Positions 8,464 through 17,332 are shown, counted from the stretch's first letter. The stretch: DNA of 64,000 nt from Euryarchaeota archaeon UBA256 (GCA_002494645.1 DACE01000010.1:18441-82440), one strand, 5' to 3'. Numbers and translations are program-made. The notes: generated by a model from the letters alone, not told the origin.

Positions 8464-9315
8464 TCACTCTTCAATCGGTAATTCTTCAATGCTCAACACG
8501 TCAATTGATAGCACGCGCCGGGTGTCTTTACCGAAATTTCGGCTTGGAATCGGCTGAACTCGAACGATGCCGTTCACTCGTACATAATCGGGCGCAGTCA
8601 AATCGCCGACGAGATCGTCACTCACGGTACCAATAATTTCATTCTTGGTAGAACAGTGAATCAAATGGTGGTCCTTATTGTATGTAATCTGGCGCATGCT
8701 GATGTCCTGGATATCCTCGTACTTGCATTCCTCGAGAACCATCTTGAAATTGGGACGGGGTGAAAAAAGACCCCAAGGAATGTCATCGTCTTTCATGTAA
8801 TCAACCGCCTTGAACATGCAAGGTCGGCAGGTGGACGGGCTCTCTCGCTCTCGTGCACGACGTTGCATTTTTACAATGATTGTGCCACAATCTCTGCATT
8901 CATACACGGCTTTTTTGAGCCAACCGTAGGGATGGCTGATATCGTTCAATTTGACATCGAAACTGAACAACTTATTCCGGTCACGCATGCGAAGGTCGTC
9001 GACTTTCCGAAGATACTCCGGGCCGAACTCTACCACCCGAATCACGGGACGCATGCGTACCCCGTACTTGTCAAATTGCTCTTGCAAAACCTGAGTTCCC
9101 AATTCAAGAGCATGCGTGGGGTTTTCATGGAATTCAAGCGCAAGAACACCTTCCTTGACAATCAGTGGATGATGGATAGTAAATCCAAATACAGCGTCTG
9201 ATGTCCCCTCAAGATGCTTGATGTCATCGATATAATTTGATGTGATTAAGGAATTCCAACAAGCGAGCACCTGTTGGTCTGTCTCCGAGGGGGCAACTTC
9301 ATCTTTGAACGACAT
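8464..9315 (-). CDS. Stand-alone MCM N-terminal-domain-like protein (no AAA+ ATPase)
   Basis: A 283-residue protein that follows the N-terminal half of MCM replicative helicases. A helical A-domain (residues 10-100) ends in VVEFGPEYLRKVDDLRMRDR. An OB fold follows (NKLFSFDVKLNDISHPYGWLKKAVYEC). A zinc finger has Cys140 and Cys143 and a second pair at Cys163 and Cys166, and then EDIQDISMRQ corresponds to the MCM segment FVDWQKLRIQE. There is no Walker A, Walker B or AAA+ domain; the protein stops after the OB strands. The ATG at 9315 has GGAG at good spacing; an upstream frame to 9414 is possible but less likely. MCM-N domains bind DNA and drive ring assembly. Convergent with tyrS, 6 bases apart. 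Confidence 0.72.
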   Translation of the reverse strand: MSFKDEVAPSETDQQVLACWNSLITSNYIDDIKHLEGTSDAVFGFTIHHPLIVKEGVLALEFHENPTHALELGTQVLQEQFDKYGVRMRPVIRVVEFGPEYLRKVDDLRMRDRNKLFSFDVKLNDISHPYGWLKKAVYECRDCGTIIVKMQRRARERESPSTCRPCMFKAVDYMKDDDIPWGLFSPRPNFKMVLEECKYEDIQDISMRQITYNKDHHLIHCSTKNEIIGTVSDDLVGDLTAPDYVRVNGIVRVQPIPSRNFGKDTRRVLSIDVLSIEELPIEE

Positions 9316-9466
9316 GGAGTTTCTCCGCTGATTGGACGGTTCATAAACATGCCCATATCCCACAGGTTGTGACATCTCAAGGCGATGATTCTTGTCCATA
9401 TGATGAAGTGACAAGGTTCATGAATCGAAGGGCGGTGGTTCGCTTTGAACAACGGAGTTGCTGCTC

Positions 9467-10204
9467 ATGACCACCATCATCGTCCTCGTAAAACAAGTTC
9501 CAGACACCAATGCCAAGATCGCCGTGAACAACGGACGAGTTGATTTGTCCGCCGTTAAAATGGTCATGAGCCCTTATGATGAATTCGCCGTTGAAACTGC
9601 ACTACGCCATAGGGAAGCCGTTGGCGGTGAAGTGACTGCCTTGACCGTTGGTGGACCTGCTGCTGAGAAAATTCTCAAGGACGCAAAAGCCATCGGAGTT
9701 GACCACATTGTGAGAATTGATTCCGCCGAAGAAATGGATTCGAATGCGCTTCAAACCGTCCTCACAAAAGCCGTCCAAGACCTCGGAGCTACCGTGGTCT
9801 ATTGCGGCAAATCGGCAGCAGACACGGGTGCAGGTTCAACAGGACCCGGCTTGGCTGAGCGACTGGGTTGGGCTTCTGTCTCCAACATCATTTCAGCAAC
9901 CTTCTCAGATTCCATCTCAGCTGTCGCTCCAGGTAGCGGTGGAAATGTCAAACTCAGCGTACCACTCCCTGCCGTGCTTTCATGTGACAAGGGCGATTTC
10001 AAAGTAAGAAAGCCAAATGTCAAGGGAATCATGCAAGCAAAGAAAGCGAGCGTAGAAGTCCATTCTATAGAGGCTCCTGCTTCATCAGTCACGCTCGTAG
10101 ACCAATCACTTCCCCCTGCGAAACCTGCTGGTAAATCTTACCAAGGCGGCGCCGCTGCTGCAGAGGTCGCACAACTGCTTCGCGACGAAGCCAACGTACT
10201 ATGA
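9467..10204 (+). CDS. etfB: Electron transfer flavoprotein, beta subunit
   Basis: Small ETF subunit that holds AMP and docks dehydrogenases. Typical opening IIVLVKQVPDTNAKIAVN, the segment VMSPYDEFAVETALRHRE, and VTALTVGGPAAEKILKDAKAIGVDH, as in ETF-beta of bacteria and archaea. Length is 245 residues, normal for the family. A GGAG lies 9 bases before ATG 9467; the TTG at 9458 is rejected. It overlaps the alpha gene region (the stop at 10202-10204 sits inside the sequence before the etfA start). Likely electron acceptor for glutaryl-CoA dehydrogenase (4250-5425) and other acyl-CoA dehydrogenases. The ETF:quinone oxidoreductase is not in this window. Confidence 0.93.
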   Translation: MTTIIVLVKQVPDTNAKIAVNNGRVDLSAVKMVMSPYDEFAVETALRHREAVGGEVTALTVGGPAAEKILKDAKAIGVDHIVRIDSAEEMDSNALQTVLTKAVQDLGATVVYCGKSAADTGAGSTGPGLAERLGWASVSNIISATFSDSISAVAPGSGGNVKLSVPLPAVLSCDKGDFKVRKPNVKGIMQAKKASVEVHSIEAPASSVTLVDQSLPPAKPAGKSYQGGAAAAEVAQLLRDEANVL

Positions 10205-10215
10205 GGTGGACCAAG

Positions 10216-11142
10216 ATGACCCAAACAATTGTAATTGCAGAAATGACAACAAACGGCGTACACTCCAGCACAGCCGAACTGATTACCGCAGCCATGACCT
10301 TTGGAGGTGAACCTACGCTTATCGTGCCATGCACCGACGCATCCCTCGCTGATTCAGCGGTCGGTATGGGTGCTGGAAGCATTATTGCCGCTAAATCAGA
10401 TGTTTTCGCCAACTATGATGCATCGGGATGGGCAGCAGCAATCGACAGCGTTGCACCAGTAGGCACCGTCATCACTTCAGCAAGCCCTCAATCGAAGGAC
10501 TTAGCAGCACGTTTGGCCGCTAAGCGTAACATTTCTGTTGTCCAAGATGCCGTGAAGATCCAGAACAATACCGTGACCTCTCCAGTTTATTCAGGTAAGG
10601 CCATGCAAAGCGTCTCCATCAACGGTCCAACCGTGATTTCAGTACGCTCAAATATCTTCCCTGCTGCAACCGGTGGGGCAAGCAGTGCATCGGTTCTCGA
10701 CACGACTGGCAAGATTGAAACGTCGGTTCAAGAATTCATGGCACGTGCCTCTCAGCGCCTTGATGTCTCAGAAGCCAACATCATTATTTCAGGCGGTCGT
10801 GGAATGGGCAGCCCCGACAATTTCAGTCATCTTGAAGCAATTGCAGATACGATTGGTGCCGCTGTTGGCGCATCTCGTGCTGCCGTTGACACCTGGGAGC
10901 CAATTCCCCATTCCATGCAAGTTGGCCAAACTGGAAAAACTGTCAATCCGAACCTCTACATCGCCGTTGGCATTTCTGGAGCCATCCAGCACCTTGCAGG
11001 TATGCGTTCCTCAAAGTACATCGTGGCCATCAACAAAGATGCAGACGCTCCTATTTTCCAACATGCGGATTATGGCATCGTTGCTACGTGGGAAGAAGCA
11101 CTTCCAGTGCTTCATGATTCCTTGAAGGCTATGATGGGATAA
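10216..11142 (+). CDS. etfA: Electron transfer flavoprotein, alpha subunit
   Basis: Large ETF subunit binding the redox-active FAD. The C-terminal FAD domain is complete: [20 protein letters not shown], then [44 protein letters not shown] and the end [19 protein letters not shown]. Start: ATG 10216 follows GAGGTGG at 10204-10210; ATG 10201, overlapping the etfB stop, would add five residues. Forms an operon with etfB. It ends with TAA directly against the stop codon of the minus-strand metallohydrolase, so the two converging genes share no spacer. Confidence 0.93.
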   Translation: MTQTIVIAEMTTNGVHSSTAELITAAMTFGGEPTLIVPCTDASLADSAVGMGAGSIIAAKSDVFANYDASGWAAAIDSVAPVGTVITSASPQSKDLAARLAAKRNISVVQDAVKIQNNTVTSPVYSGKAMQSVSINGPTVISVRSNIFPAATGGASSASVLDTTGKIETSVQEFMARASQRLDVSEANIIISGGRGMGSPDNFSHLEAIADTIGAAVGASRAAVDTWEPIPHSMQVGQTGKTVNPNLYIAVGISGAIQHLAGMRSSKYIVAINKDADAPIFQHADYGIVATWEEALPVLHDSLKAMMG

Positions 11143-11937
11143 TCAAGCATACTTCCCAAAGCCATAGATGCCAGAACCTGCATCATCTCCGACAAATGGA
11201 TTCGTGTTCCTTTCGTGCCCGATGGTTGTGAGCGGGCCGTGCCCCGGATGGACCACAGTATCGAGGTCAAGCGGCCAAAGTTGTTGATGTATTGAAGATG
11301 CAAGGAGTTCAAAATCTCCTCCCGAGTTTGCGATATCCGTTCGACCAACCGACCCTGCAAAAAGCGTGTCACCCACAAAGACATGGTCGGGGCCATCTTC
11401 ACAGCGAACGAGGAGGCAACAACCGCCCAAGGTGTGGCCGGGTGTGTGCAGAACATCAAGTTCAATGCTTCCAAAATGGTATGTTTTACCACCTTCAAAG
11501 GCCACATCGGCTTTCGCAGGTTCGGGCAAGGACATGCCATACCGAAGTGCAGAGGTTCTAGCTAAGGTTTGAAGGAAATTGTCATCGGCGTGAAGATACC
11601 AGTCAACCTCGTAATGTTTTTTCAGTGAAGGGATGAATCCGCTGTGGTCAAAGTGCGCATGCGTATTGACCAGAGCCACAACGCGGCGCGTTGGCATCTG
11701 CTCTCGCTCTTTTTCATCGTTCGATTCAGGCCCAGTTGACCAATCAGGTCCTCGACCTTCATGACGGTCAACCCATGCGATGATTCGGTCTGGTTCATCC
11801 CCGCCATCAATGATGATGGTATCTCCTGTGGCCCGGTCAGTCACCACCGAGCAACGCATTTGGAGTGGACCAACGAAAAAGTGGTCAATCCATGGATTCG
11901 TCAGCGCCATAAGGAATGCGAGAAGAGCATCCTTCAT
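11143..11937 (-). CDS. MBL-fold metallohydrolase (glyoxalase II-like)
   Basis: Zinc hydrolase of the metallo-beta-lactamase fold. The metal motif is NTHAHFDHSG (HxHxDH). The following metal ligands are visible in VLHTPGHTLGG and VFVGDTLFAGSVGRTD, and the last His in VVHPGHGPLTTIGHE. This set is typical of the glyoxalase II/YcbL-like branch, which cleaves thioesters such as hydroxyacyl conjugates; the real substrate is unknown. An insertion around residues 60-75 (ESNDEKEREQ) is unusual. The start ATG overlaps the stop of the upstream propeller-PKD gene by 4 bases (ATGA), so the two are probably co-translated. Confidence 0.87.
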   Translation of the reverse strand: MKDALLAFLMALTNPWIDHFFVGPLQMRCSVVTDRATGDTIIIDGGDEPDRIIAWVDRHEGRGPDWSTGPESNDEKEREQMPTRRVVALVNTHAHFDHSGFIPSLKKHYEVDWYLHADDNFLQTLARTSALRYGMSLPEPAKADVAFEGGKTYHFGSIELDVLHTPGHTLGGCCLLVRCEDGPDHVFVGDTLFAGSVGRTDIANSGGDFELLASSIHQQLWPLDLDTVVHPGHGPLTTIGHERNTNPFVGDDAGSGIYGFGKYA

Positions 11938-13559
11938 GAGGTTGAGCCTTGAATGATGTTCACTGTCAACTGGTCGGTAGTCCAGGCACCTTCTTTGTCA
12001 ACAACGCGCAATTCAAAGCGATGGGTGCCAACGGGCAGCTTCAATTTGAGTTGTGGAGAGGTTGCAAGTTCTTGTCCTCGTTCGTCCAACCACGTCCAAG
12101 ATACAATTTGATTGTGGGGGTCAGAAGTACCTCGTCCATCGAGCAAGACAATTGCAGTTCCTTCACCGTCAGCAACATGCCGTTGGTCATCACCCGCAAG
12201 GGCTTGAGGGCGATACACTTCTTGAACTGGAGCCGCCATTGAGCCCAGGATTAGGTCATCAACTCCATTGTCATTTGAGTCATCGGTTAACTCGTTGAAG
12301 AGTTGATCTGCTGATTGTGAGGAGGATTCGCTCGATGATACCACTGTGTTTTCCTCCATCGCTGCAAGTAATTGAGCAACCCCGGTGCCCGGTTCATCCT
12401 CTTGAACCATGGCATCTCTTTCGTCTTGAGTGAGATGGGCATACACCTCAGACTGGTCGTTTGCATACAAGACCTCGGCGCTGGCATGTGTTGCTTCTGG
12501 GGTGCTTTCAAACCACAGGCAGAGTTCTGTTTGGTCAACCTCAAACAGTTCCGAGCCAAGAGACAAGCGCCCAATGGGTTCTGCATCAGTGTAGTCGTTT
12601 TGGTCCTCACCAGCAAAGAAAAGAGTTGAGTCACGCTTTCTGAGAGCCAAATGGAGTGGCATGCCTTGGTGCTCAACCTTCCAGAGAATGCCGTCTTGTT
12701 TTCCGTGAATGTAGAACCACGAAGCAGCGAGGGTTTGGCCCTGATGGTGGAGGAGGGAAGAGACAGGGTGATTGGTGGTCAGAACACGTTCCATTTCGCC
12801 GTTTTCATGAAGTTCGTAAACCTCGCCATTGTCAAAACCAAGGATAGCGCCCAAGGGATGTTCGCCTGAAGTAAGCATTCGCATACGAAGGTCACTACGG
12901 TGGATTAATTCACTTCCATTCCACAACTCAAATTCAATTGCTTCCTCGTCTCCAGCCACAAGAGCATGCCCTTCCCTTGTCAAAAAGAAGGAGCCTTCTC
13001 GAGTTGTTCCAATCGAGGTAATCCGTTCACCGATTTCACCTCGTTGAGGACGTGTCCAAAGAGATTCAGACTCATTCACGGCGATGATTTGCCCGTTGTG
13101 CTGAACGATGTAAAGACGGTCTTTCGCTACATGAACCATCGAGCAATCTTCGAGATGGAAACGGAGTGTCAATGATTCAAGAGGACGCTGATATTGACCT
13201 ACCAGTATCGAACCCATTCCATCGAGAACCACAATCCGAATGCCCCATGAATAACAGGCCTGAACGCCAGCATCAACGGCCTGATGTTGGAGTAATTCAC
13301 CCGTTGAGTCATGAATAGAAAACCCATCAATTTCATCGGCGATGATCAGTTGAGAACGATGGAAATGAACGGCGCTGACGGGCTGATTATGCGTGATGAC
13401 CTTGACCGTTTCAAGAGAGGCGTCTTCGGCGATTGCAGCAAGAACTACCTTGTTCTTGCCTTCGCTCCATGCGAGGTATTCTCCATCATCACTCATCGTC
13501 AGATGATGGATTTTTTCATCTGGCCGAACAAGTGCAGTCACTTTTCGAGTGAAGGTCAT
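11934..13559 (-). CDS. Beta-propeller protein with C-terminal PKD-like domain
   Basis: A 541-residue protein with no signal peptide or membrane helix, so it is predicted to be cytosolic. Residues 1-350 form WD40-like blades (HHLTMSDDGEYLAWSEGKNK, SAVHFHRSQLIIADE, GAILGFDNGEVYELHENGE). An acidic and Ser-rich linker follows (residues 395-445, with SSSESSSQSADQ). The end, from about residue 455, reads like a PKD or Ig-like fold: ALAGDDQRHVADGEGTAIVL, DGRGTSDPHNQIVSWTW and GTHRFELRVVDKEGAWTTDQ. PKD domains are normally extracellular, so their presence without a signal peptide is odd. Coupled by ATGA overlap to the MBL-fold hydrolase. The function is unknown. Confidence 0.7.
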   Translation of the reverse strand: MTFTRKVTALVRPDEKIHHLTMSDDGEYLAWSEGKNKVVLAAIAEDASLETVKVITHNQPVSAVHFHRSQLIIADEIDGFSIHDSTGELLQHQAVDAGVQACYSWGIRIVVLDGMGSILVGQYQRPLESLTLRFHLEDCSMVHVAKDRLYIVQHNGQIIAVNESESLWTRPQRGEIGERITSIGTTREGSFFLTREGHALVAGDEEAIEFELWNGSELIHRSDLRMRMLTSGEHPLGAILGFDNGEVYELHENGEMERVLTTNHPVSSLLHHQGQTLAASWFYIHGKQDGILWKVEHQGMPLHLALRKRDSTLFFAGEDQNDYTDAEPIGRLSLGSELFEVDQTELCLWFESTPEATHASAEVLYANDQSEVYAHLTQDERDAMVQEDEPGTGVAQLLAAMEENTVVSSSESSSQSADQLFNELTDDSNDNGVDDLILGSMAAPVQEVYRPQALAGDDQRHVADGEGTAIVLLDGRGTSDPHNQIVSWTWLDERGQELATSPQLKLKLPVGTHRFELRVVDKEGAWTTDQLTVNIIQGSTS

Positions 13560-13619
13560 GATTTCACTTGAGGGCTTATGGTTGAAAAGAACTCCCTGTG
13601 AGTGCGTATTCTAAACCAA

Positions 13620-15161
13620 TCAATTCTCTTCGTCATTGTGCATAGCGATGACATCATCGTCCATGTGATTCATCCCCTTTGCGCCATCATTGCGTGCCTT
13701 ATCAAGCCGTTCGAGGTAAGTAGCATCGATATCGCCGGTGACGTATTGACCGTCAAAACAACTCGCATCAAAGGCGGTGATTTTGGGATTTTCCATTCGT
13801 GTGACATCAACCAAATCCTCGAGTGATTGATAGAATAATTTGTCACTTCCAATTGTATTGCTGATTTCTTCGATACTCTTTCCATCTGCGATGAATTCTT
13901 TCACTGCCGGCATATCGATGCCGTAGACGTTGGGGTGGCGTACTGGAGGAGCTGCTGATGCGAAGTAGACTTTGGAAGCCCCAACGTCCCGTGCCATCTC
14001 AATGATTTGGGCGCTTGTGGTCCCTCGGACGATGGAGTCATCCACGAGAAGCACATTCTTGCCGAGAAACTCGTGTTCAATCGCATTGAGTTTACGGCGC
14101 ACTGATTTTTCACGCAATGCTTGGCCTGGCATGATAAAAGTACGACCAACATAGCGGTTTTTCACAAATCCTTCCCGATAGGGTAGATCGAGAGATTTTG
14201 CCATTTGTAGAGCTGCAATTCGCCCTGAATCCGGAATAGGAATCACCACATCAATATCGTGGTCGGGCCACGACTCAAGCAAACGTTCTGCTAGACGCTG
14301 TCCCTGATTTCTGCGTGCTTGATAGACCGAGATACCATCGATCACCGAATCGGGACGAGCGAAGTAGACATGCTCAAAGATGCAAGGAGAATACACCGAA
14401 GGTTCAGCACACTGGCGTGTGAAGAGGTGCCCTGATGAACTGATGAAAATTGCTTCGCCGGGCGCAACATCCCTCACAACCTCAAACCCAAGTGCTGTTA
14501 TTGCAACCGATTCGCTTCCGACGATGTATTCCGTACCTTCATCGGTTTCACGCTGCCCGTAGATCAGCGGACGAATGCCGTTGGGGTCGCGAAAAGCCAG
14601 CAGCCCGTAGCCAGCGACAACAGATACACAGGCATAGCCGCCGCGAACATGCTCGTGAACAGCTGAGACCGCACCGAACACGGTCTCGATGTTCATGTGA
14701 GGGTCTCCTTCAATCTTCAGGGCCCTTGAACGTTGACCGAGTTCAACGGCGAGAATATTGAGAAGTAATTCGGAATCACTCGAGGTGTTGATGTGCCGCA
14801 TGTATTCATCACGCAACATCACAGAAAGTTCATCTGCGTTGGTGAGATTACCGTTGTGAGCCAGGGCGATTCCGTATGGCGAATTGACGTAGAAGGGTTG
14901 AGCTTCTGCACGTGATGAAGACCCAGCTGTTGGGTAACGGACATGCCCAATTCCAACATTGCCTTCTAAACGCATCATGTGACGCTTGAAGAAGACATCA
15001 GAGACAAGACCGTTGGATTTTCTTAATCGGAAATTCCCACCTGCATCTGTGAGTATTCCCGCAGCATCCTGTCCGCGATGCTGCAAAACAGTGAGGCCGT
15101 CATAGAGCAATTGATTGACATGGTGGCCTAAACGACCGACGATGCCAATTATGCCGCACAT
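13620..15161 (-). CDS. purF: Amidophosphoribosyltransferase
   Basis: First step of purine synthesis: PRPP plus glutamine gives phosphoribosylamine. The N-terminal nucleophile is Cys2 in MCGIIGIVG, with no propeptide. The glutamine domain has [21 protein letters not shown] and LAHNGNLTN. The phosphoribosyltransferase domain has the PRPP loop [17 protein letters not shown] near residue 345 and IPDSGR before it. Length is 513 residues, normal for the family. It follows rpl37e by about 58 bases; the order L37e-purF is common in archaea. The acidic C-terminal tail ([14 protein letters not shown]) has no known role. Confidence 0.96.
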   Translation of the reverse strand: MCGIIGIVGRLGHHVNQLLYDGLTVLQHRGQDAAGILTDAGGNFRLRKSNGLVSDVFFKRHMMRLEGNVGIGHVRYPTAGSSSRAEAQPFYVNSPYGIALAHNGNLTNADELSVMLRDEYMRHINTSSDSELLLNILAVELGQRSRALKIEGDPHMNIETVFGAVSAVHEHVRGGYACVSVVAGYGLLAFRDPNGIRPLIYGQRETDEGTEYIVGSESVAITALGFEVVRDVAPGEAIFISSSGHLFTRQCAEPSVYSPCIFEHVYFARPDSVIDGISVYQARRNQGQRLAERLLESWPDHDIDVVIPIPDSGRIAALQMAKSLDLPYREGFVKNRYVGRTFIMPGQALREKSVRRKLNAIEHEFLGKNVLLVDDSIVRGTTSAQIIEMARDVGASKVYFASAAPPVRHPNVYGIDMPAVKEFIADGKSIEEISNTIGSDKLFYQSLEDLVDVTRMENPKITAFDASCFDGQYVTGDIDATYLERLDKARNDGAKGMNHMDDDVIAMHNDEEN

Positions 15162-15219
15162 AGGTTCGCCTCATGTTCACGAGAAGGTGATGCCTTCTTA
15201 TCGTTGCGATGCCGAAGCG

Positions 15220-15399
15220 TTAGGCCTTGGGTCGGTGTGACTTCTTTGACCAGTTGTACTTGCGAATGCGAGATGTTTCCCCGTATCCACAGGATGAGCA
15301 AACAGATTTTTGCTTGTGATAGGCGTTACGTCCACAACGTCGACATCGAATGTGTGTGGTCTTCTGACGTTTACCCATTGATGGAGTACCCTTGGACAT
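15220..15399 (-). CDS. rpl37e: Ribosomal protein L37e
   Basis: A 59-residue large-subunit ribosomal protein. It opens [20 protein letters not shown] as in all archaeal and eukaryotic L37e, has the zinc ribbon CRRC ... CSSC, and ends in a basic RNA-binding tail ([10 protein letters not shown]). The ATG at 15399 with GGTGAT five bases upstream is the start; the longer frame to 15474 is not supported. It lies between a four-helix membrane protein and purF. Confidence 0.95.
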   Translation of the reverse strand: MSKGTPSMGKRQKTTHIRCRRCGRNAYHKQKSVCSSCGYGETSRIRKYNWSKKSHRPKA

Positions 15400-15470
15400 G
15401 CTATCACCGAACGATTCGCCCACCGACCACCCCCTTATGAAATAAGCGGCACGGTTCGTGGAGGTGAAAA

Positions 15471-15932
15471 TCACTCTTCTTCAAATTTAAGGCGACGAGG
15501 TGGAGTGTGCATGAGTGAGGCGAAAACCATGCCGAGTACGATTAAAGCGGCGATACAGAGTGCGATGGCCGTGGTTGAAAAGCGAATGACGTTGGACAAG
15601 GCTTGGGCACGAACCGAACCGTTGTCCTCCATGAGCAGGTCCCCTTGCGTAAGGAAAAAGAGGGTCAACGCGGCACCTGTAAGCCCGCACATCAGCATGC
15701 CTAACAAGGGGGCAACCGGTCGTTTCCTGGTGTCGCCATAAACGAAGAGGGTCAGCAGAAGTAGGAAGGAAATCATGGTGAAGGAGGTCAACATCGAATT
15801 CGCAAATCGAATCAAGGTACCATCCCCAATATCGGGGTGCAGGGCGTATGTCAAGCCAAGCAAGACGGTTGGAGTAGCAAGTGCGACGAGCAAAAGATTG
15901 CTGAGTTTATTCATCCCTTTGCTTTCACTCAT
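15471..15932 (-). CDS. Four-helix membrane protein, function unknown
   Basis: A 153-residue integral membrane protein with four hydrophobic segments: around residues 11-32 ([20 protein letters not shown]), 48-66 ([15 protein letters not shown]), 74-95 ([19 protein letters not shown]) and 118-140 ([18 protein letters not shown]). The C-terminal tail is short and charged (RRLKFEEE). The start overlaps the end of the seven-helix protein upstream by 8 bases, and an AAGGAAG plus GGAGGTG precede it, so the two membrane proteins are likely co-expressed. I do not recognise a family. Confidence 0.7.
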   Translation of the reverse strand: MSESKGMNKLSNLLLVALATPTVLLGLTYALHPDIGDGTLIRFANSMLTSFTMISFLLLLTLFVYGDTRKRPVAPLLGMLMCGLTGAALTLFFLTQGDLLMEDNGSVRAQALSNVIRFSTTAIALCIAALIVLGMVFASLMHTPPRRLKFEEE

Positions 15933-16722
15933 CTTCCTTCACCTCCCCGACGTGTTTGGCGATGTGCTTTGCTGCCTCTTGCAATTGTTTCGTGGTCGGA
16001 GGGTCCAATTGTTTGGGAAGGGGTTGTTGTGCTTCATAGATTGCCAAAACAAATGCGAACAGGAGAATGGCAAGAGCGGCGCCCACCATCAGGCCAAAGA
16101 CGTCCGCTCCTGCAAGCCAGAACTCTTCTGCAAATTGAGCTGTTTCGACATTTGGCCCATCACGCAAGAGGCCGAGGAGGACGAGCAGTGAGGTAAATCC
16201 GAACAAGACCAAAAGCAGACGTTGTTCTTGATTGCGATCGTCTCCCACAATCTTGACAATAGAGTAGGCTACGAAGGAAGATGAGGCTGTGAGGAGAAGA
16301 AGGGTCGGCCAGAAAATAAGCCAATAACGATTGATTTCGTCGGGGTAGGTAGGCGTCAAGACCCACCAGTGCATCCCTTCAAACCAAAGCATGGCGATCA
16401 AGACCATTGCAAAGCCCGCACGTTTGTCACCCTCAGTGAGACGACCGACCGGCACATGGCCTGAGAAAGCGATGTTGTAAAGACCGACACCGAGGAGAAC
16501 CGACGGCCCTAGGATACTGCCAAGGAAGTGCCCAAAGGCGCTGGAGGGTGAGAAAGTAAGGGTCCAGGGTGTCGCAAGAATTGAAATTGAGCCGAGGGAG
16601 AGCAAGAACATGCCAAAACGTCGGGTTCCGCTGTGCTTTGAGAAGAACCCAAGCATGAGCCCGAACACTGCGCAGAGACCTGCGAGCCAGAAGAGAAGGA
16701 AGGCTTGAAAGGACTCTTCCAT
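15925..16722 (-). CDS. Seven-helix membrane protein, function unknown
   Basis: A 265-residue protein with seven predicted membrane helices, beginning with FLLFWLAGLCAVFGLMLGFF near residue 10 and ending with LMVGAALAILLFAFVLAIYE near residue 215. A charged cytosolic tail of about 40 residues follows (KQLQEAAKHIAKHVGEV). It has no Schiff-base lysine motif in the last helix, so it is not a rhodopsin. The ATG at 16722 is preferred over a TTG six bases earlier, because a TATA element lies about 25 bases upstream (leaderless message). Co-expressed with the four-helix protein that it overlaps. Confidence 0.68.
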   Translation of the reverse strand: MEESFQAFLLFWLAGLCAVFGLMLGFFSKHSGTRRFGMFLLSLGSISILATPWTLTFSPSSAFGHFLGSILGPSVLLGVGLYNIAFSGHVPVGRLTEGDKRAGFAMVLIAMLWFEGMHWWVLTPTYPDEINRYWLIFWPTLLLLTASSSFVAYSIVKIVGDDRNQEQRLLLVLFGFTSLLVLLGLLRDGPNVETAQFAEEFWLAGADVFGLMVGAALAILLFAFVLAIYEAQQPLPKQLDPPTTKQLQEAAKHIAKHVGEVKEDE

Positions 16723-16742
16723 AGTCAATGCAATTGGAAAGG

Positions 16743-16750
16743 ACTTATAG
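16743..16750 (-). promoter_or_regulatory. TATA box of the seven-helix membrane protein gene
   Basis: CTATAAGT on the minus strand, about 22-27 bases before the ATG at 16722. The distance fits a leaderless archaeal transcript. It faces the opposite way from the L44e promoter 60 bases away. Confidence 0.5.
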
Positions 16751-16808
16751 AGAATCCCTTAAACTTGAACGCAGTGCTCCATTTACTGACGCTACCATCT
16801 GCGGAGGG

Positions 16809-16816
16809 CATAAATA
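16809..16816 (+). promoter_or_regulatory. TATA box of the L44e-S27e-aIF2alpha-Nop10 operon
   Basis: CATAAATA lies about 40 bases before the L44e ATG at 16852. Transcription would start near 16838-16842, giving a short leader that contains TTAGGTG as the ribosome binding site six bases from the start codon. Confidence 0.55.
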
Positions 16817-16851
16817 CCCGACCCTTGTGGGCTGAATGCTTAGGTGTTCAC

Positions 16852-17136
16852 ATGGTCAAGCGTCCTCGTCAAGTCAAGCGTTACAGCCCCTCTGCTGGCA
16901 AGCACACAATGCACACCGTCGAGCGTGTCAAGAAGAGGCGAGCCTCTGAACTGCGCTGGGGTCAACGACGATTCCGTCGTGTTATGGCGGGATACCGTGG
17001 TTTCCCTCGTCCAAAGCCTGACGGTCGTGAAAAACCTACCAAGCGTGTCAACATTCTCTACCGATGCACAGAAACTGGAAAGGCGCATTATGCGCCCTGC
17101 AAGCGTGCAAAGAAGTTCGAACTGGTTGACAAGTGA
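16852..17136 (+). CDS. rpl44e: Ribosomal protein L44e
   Basis: A 94-residue large-subunit protein near the ribosomal E site. The core matches L44e: GKHTMHTVERVKK, then WGQRRFRRVMAGYRGFPRP and the end CKRAKKFELVDK. Oddity: in most L44e the N-terminus holds a zinc pair (YCPxCxxHT). Here it reads YSPSAGKHT, so both cysteines of that pair are gone; two cysteines remain near the C-terminus (CTETG and APCKR). Zinc binding is therefore probably lost. First gene of the L44e-S27e-aIF2alpha-Nop10 cluster that is conserved in archaea. Confidence 0.92.
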   Translation: MVKRPRQVKRYSPSAGKHTMHTVERVKKRRASELRWGQRRFRRVMAGYRGFPRPKPDGREKPTKRVNILYRCTETGKAHYAPCKRAKKFELVDK

Positions 17137-17146
17137 GGTGTGAAGG

Positions 17147-17317
17147 ATGACAAACGATTTTCTCAAAGTAAGTTGCCGTGATTGCGGTAATGAATCAACG
17201 ATTTATTCACGCGCCACCACCACCATTTCCTGCGATGTATGCAGTGCTACACTCACAAAACCATCAGGTGGAAAAGCAGAATTGATCGGCTGCACAGTTG
17301 TTGAAACGCTCGAATAA
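17147..17317 (+). CDS. rps27e: Ribosomal protein S27e
   Basis: A 56-residue small-subunit zinc-ribbon protein, translated directly from ATG 17147 to TAA 17317. The sequence has FLKVSCRDCGNESTIYSRAT, then CDVCSATLTKPSGGKAEL, which is the usual C4 ribbon and PTGGKA-like segment of S27e. GAAGGATG places a weak ribosome binding site at the start. Ten bases separate it from L44e and 15 from aIF2alpha. The short intergenic stretch after it folds into the hairpin described at 17318-17332. Confidence 0.94.
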   Translation: MTNDFLKVSCRDCGNESTIYSRATTTISCDVCSATLTKPSGGKAELIGCTVVETLE

Positions 17318-17332
17318 GGAGGCTGAGCCTCC
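17318..17332 (+). promoter_or_regulatory. Hairpin covering the Shine-Dalgarno sequence of aIF2-alpha
   Basis: GGAGGC (17318-17323), loop TGA, GCCTCC (17327-17332), directly followed by ATG at 17333. The six base pairs are all perfect and five are G-C. The left arm is the only Shine-Dalgarno sequence for the gene, so the fold would hide it. In an operon, ribosomes finishing S27e (stop at 17315-17317, just before the left arm) could open it. That would couple S27e and aIF2-alpha translation. The regulatory role is inference. Confidence 0.5.

Noticed and set aside
9316..9414. Longer N-terminus for the MCM-N protein
   Set aside because: The extra 33 residues have no counterpart in MCM, and GGAG sits correctly before ATG 9315.
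15925..16722. A proteorhodopsin because it has seven helices
   Set aside because: The last helix has no retinal-binding lysine motif and the helix sequences do not match opsins.
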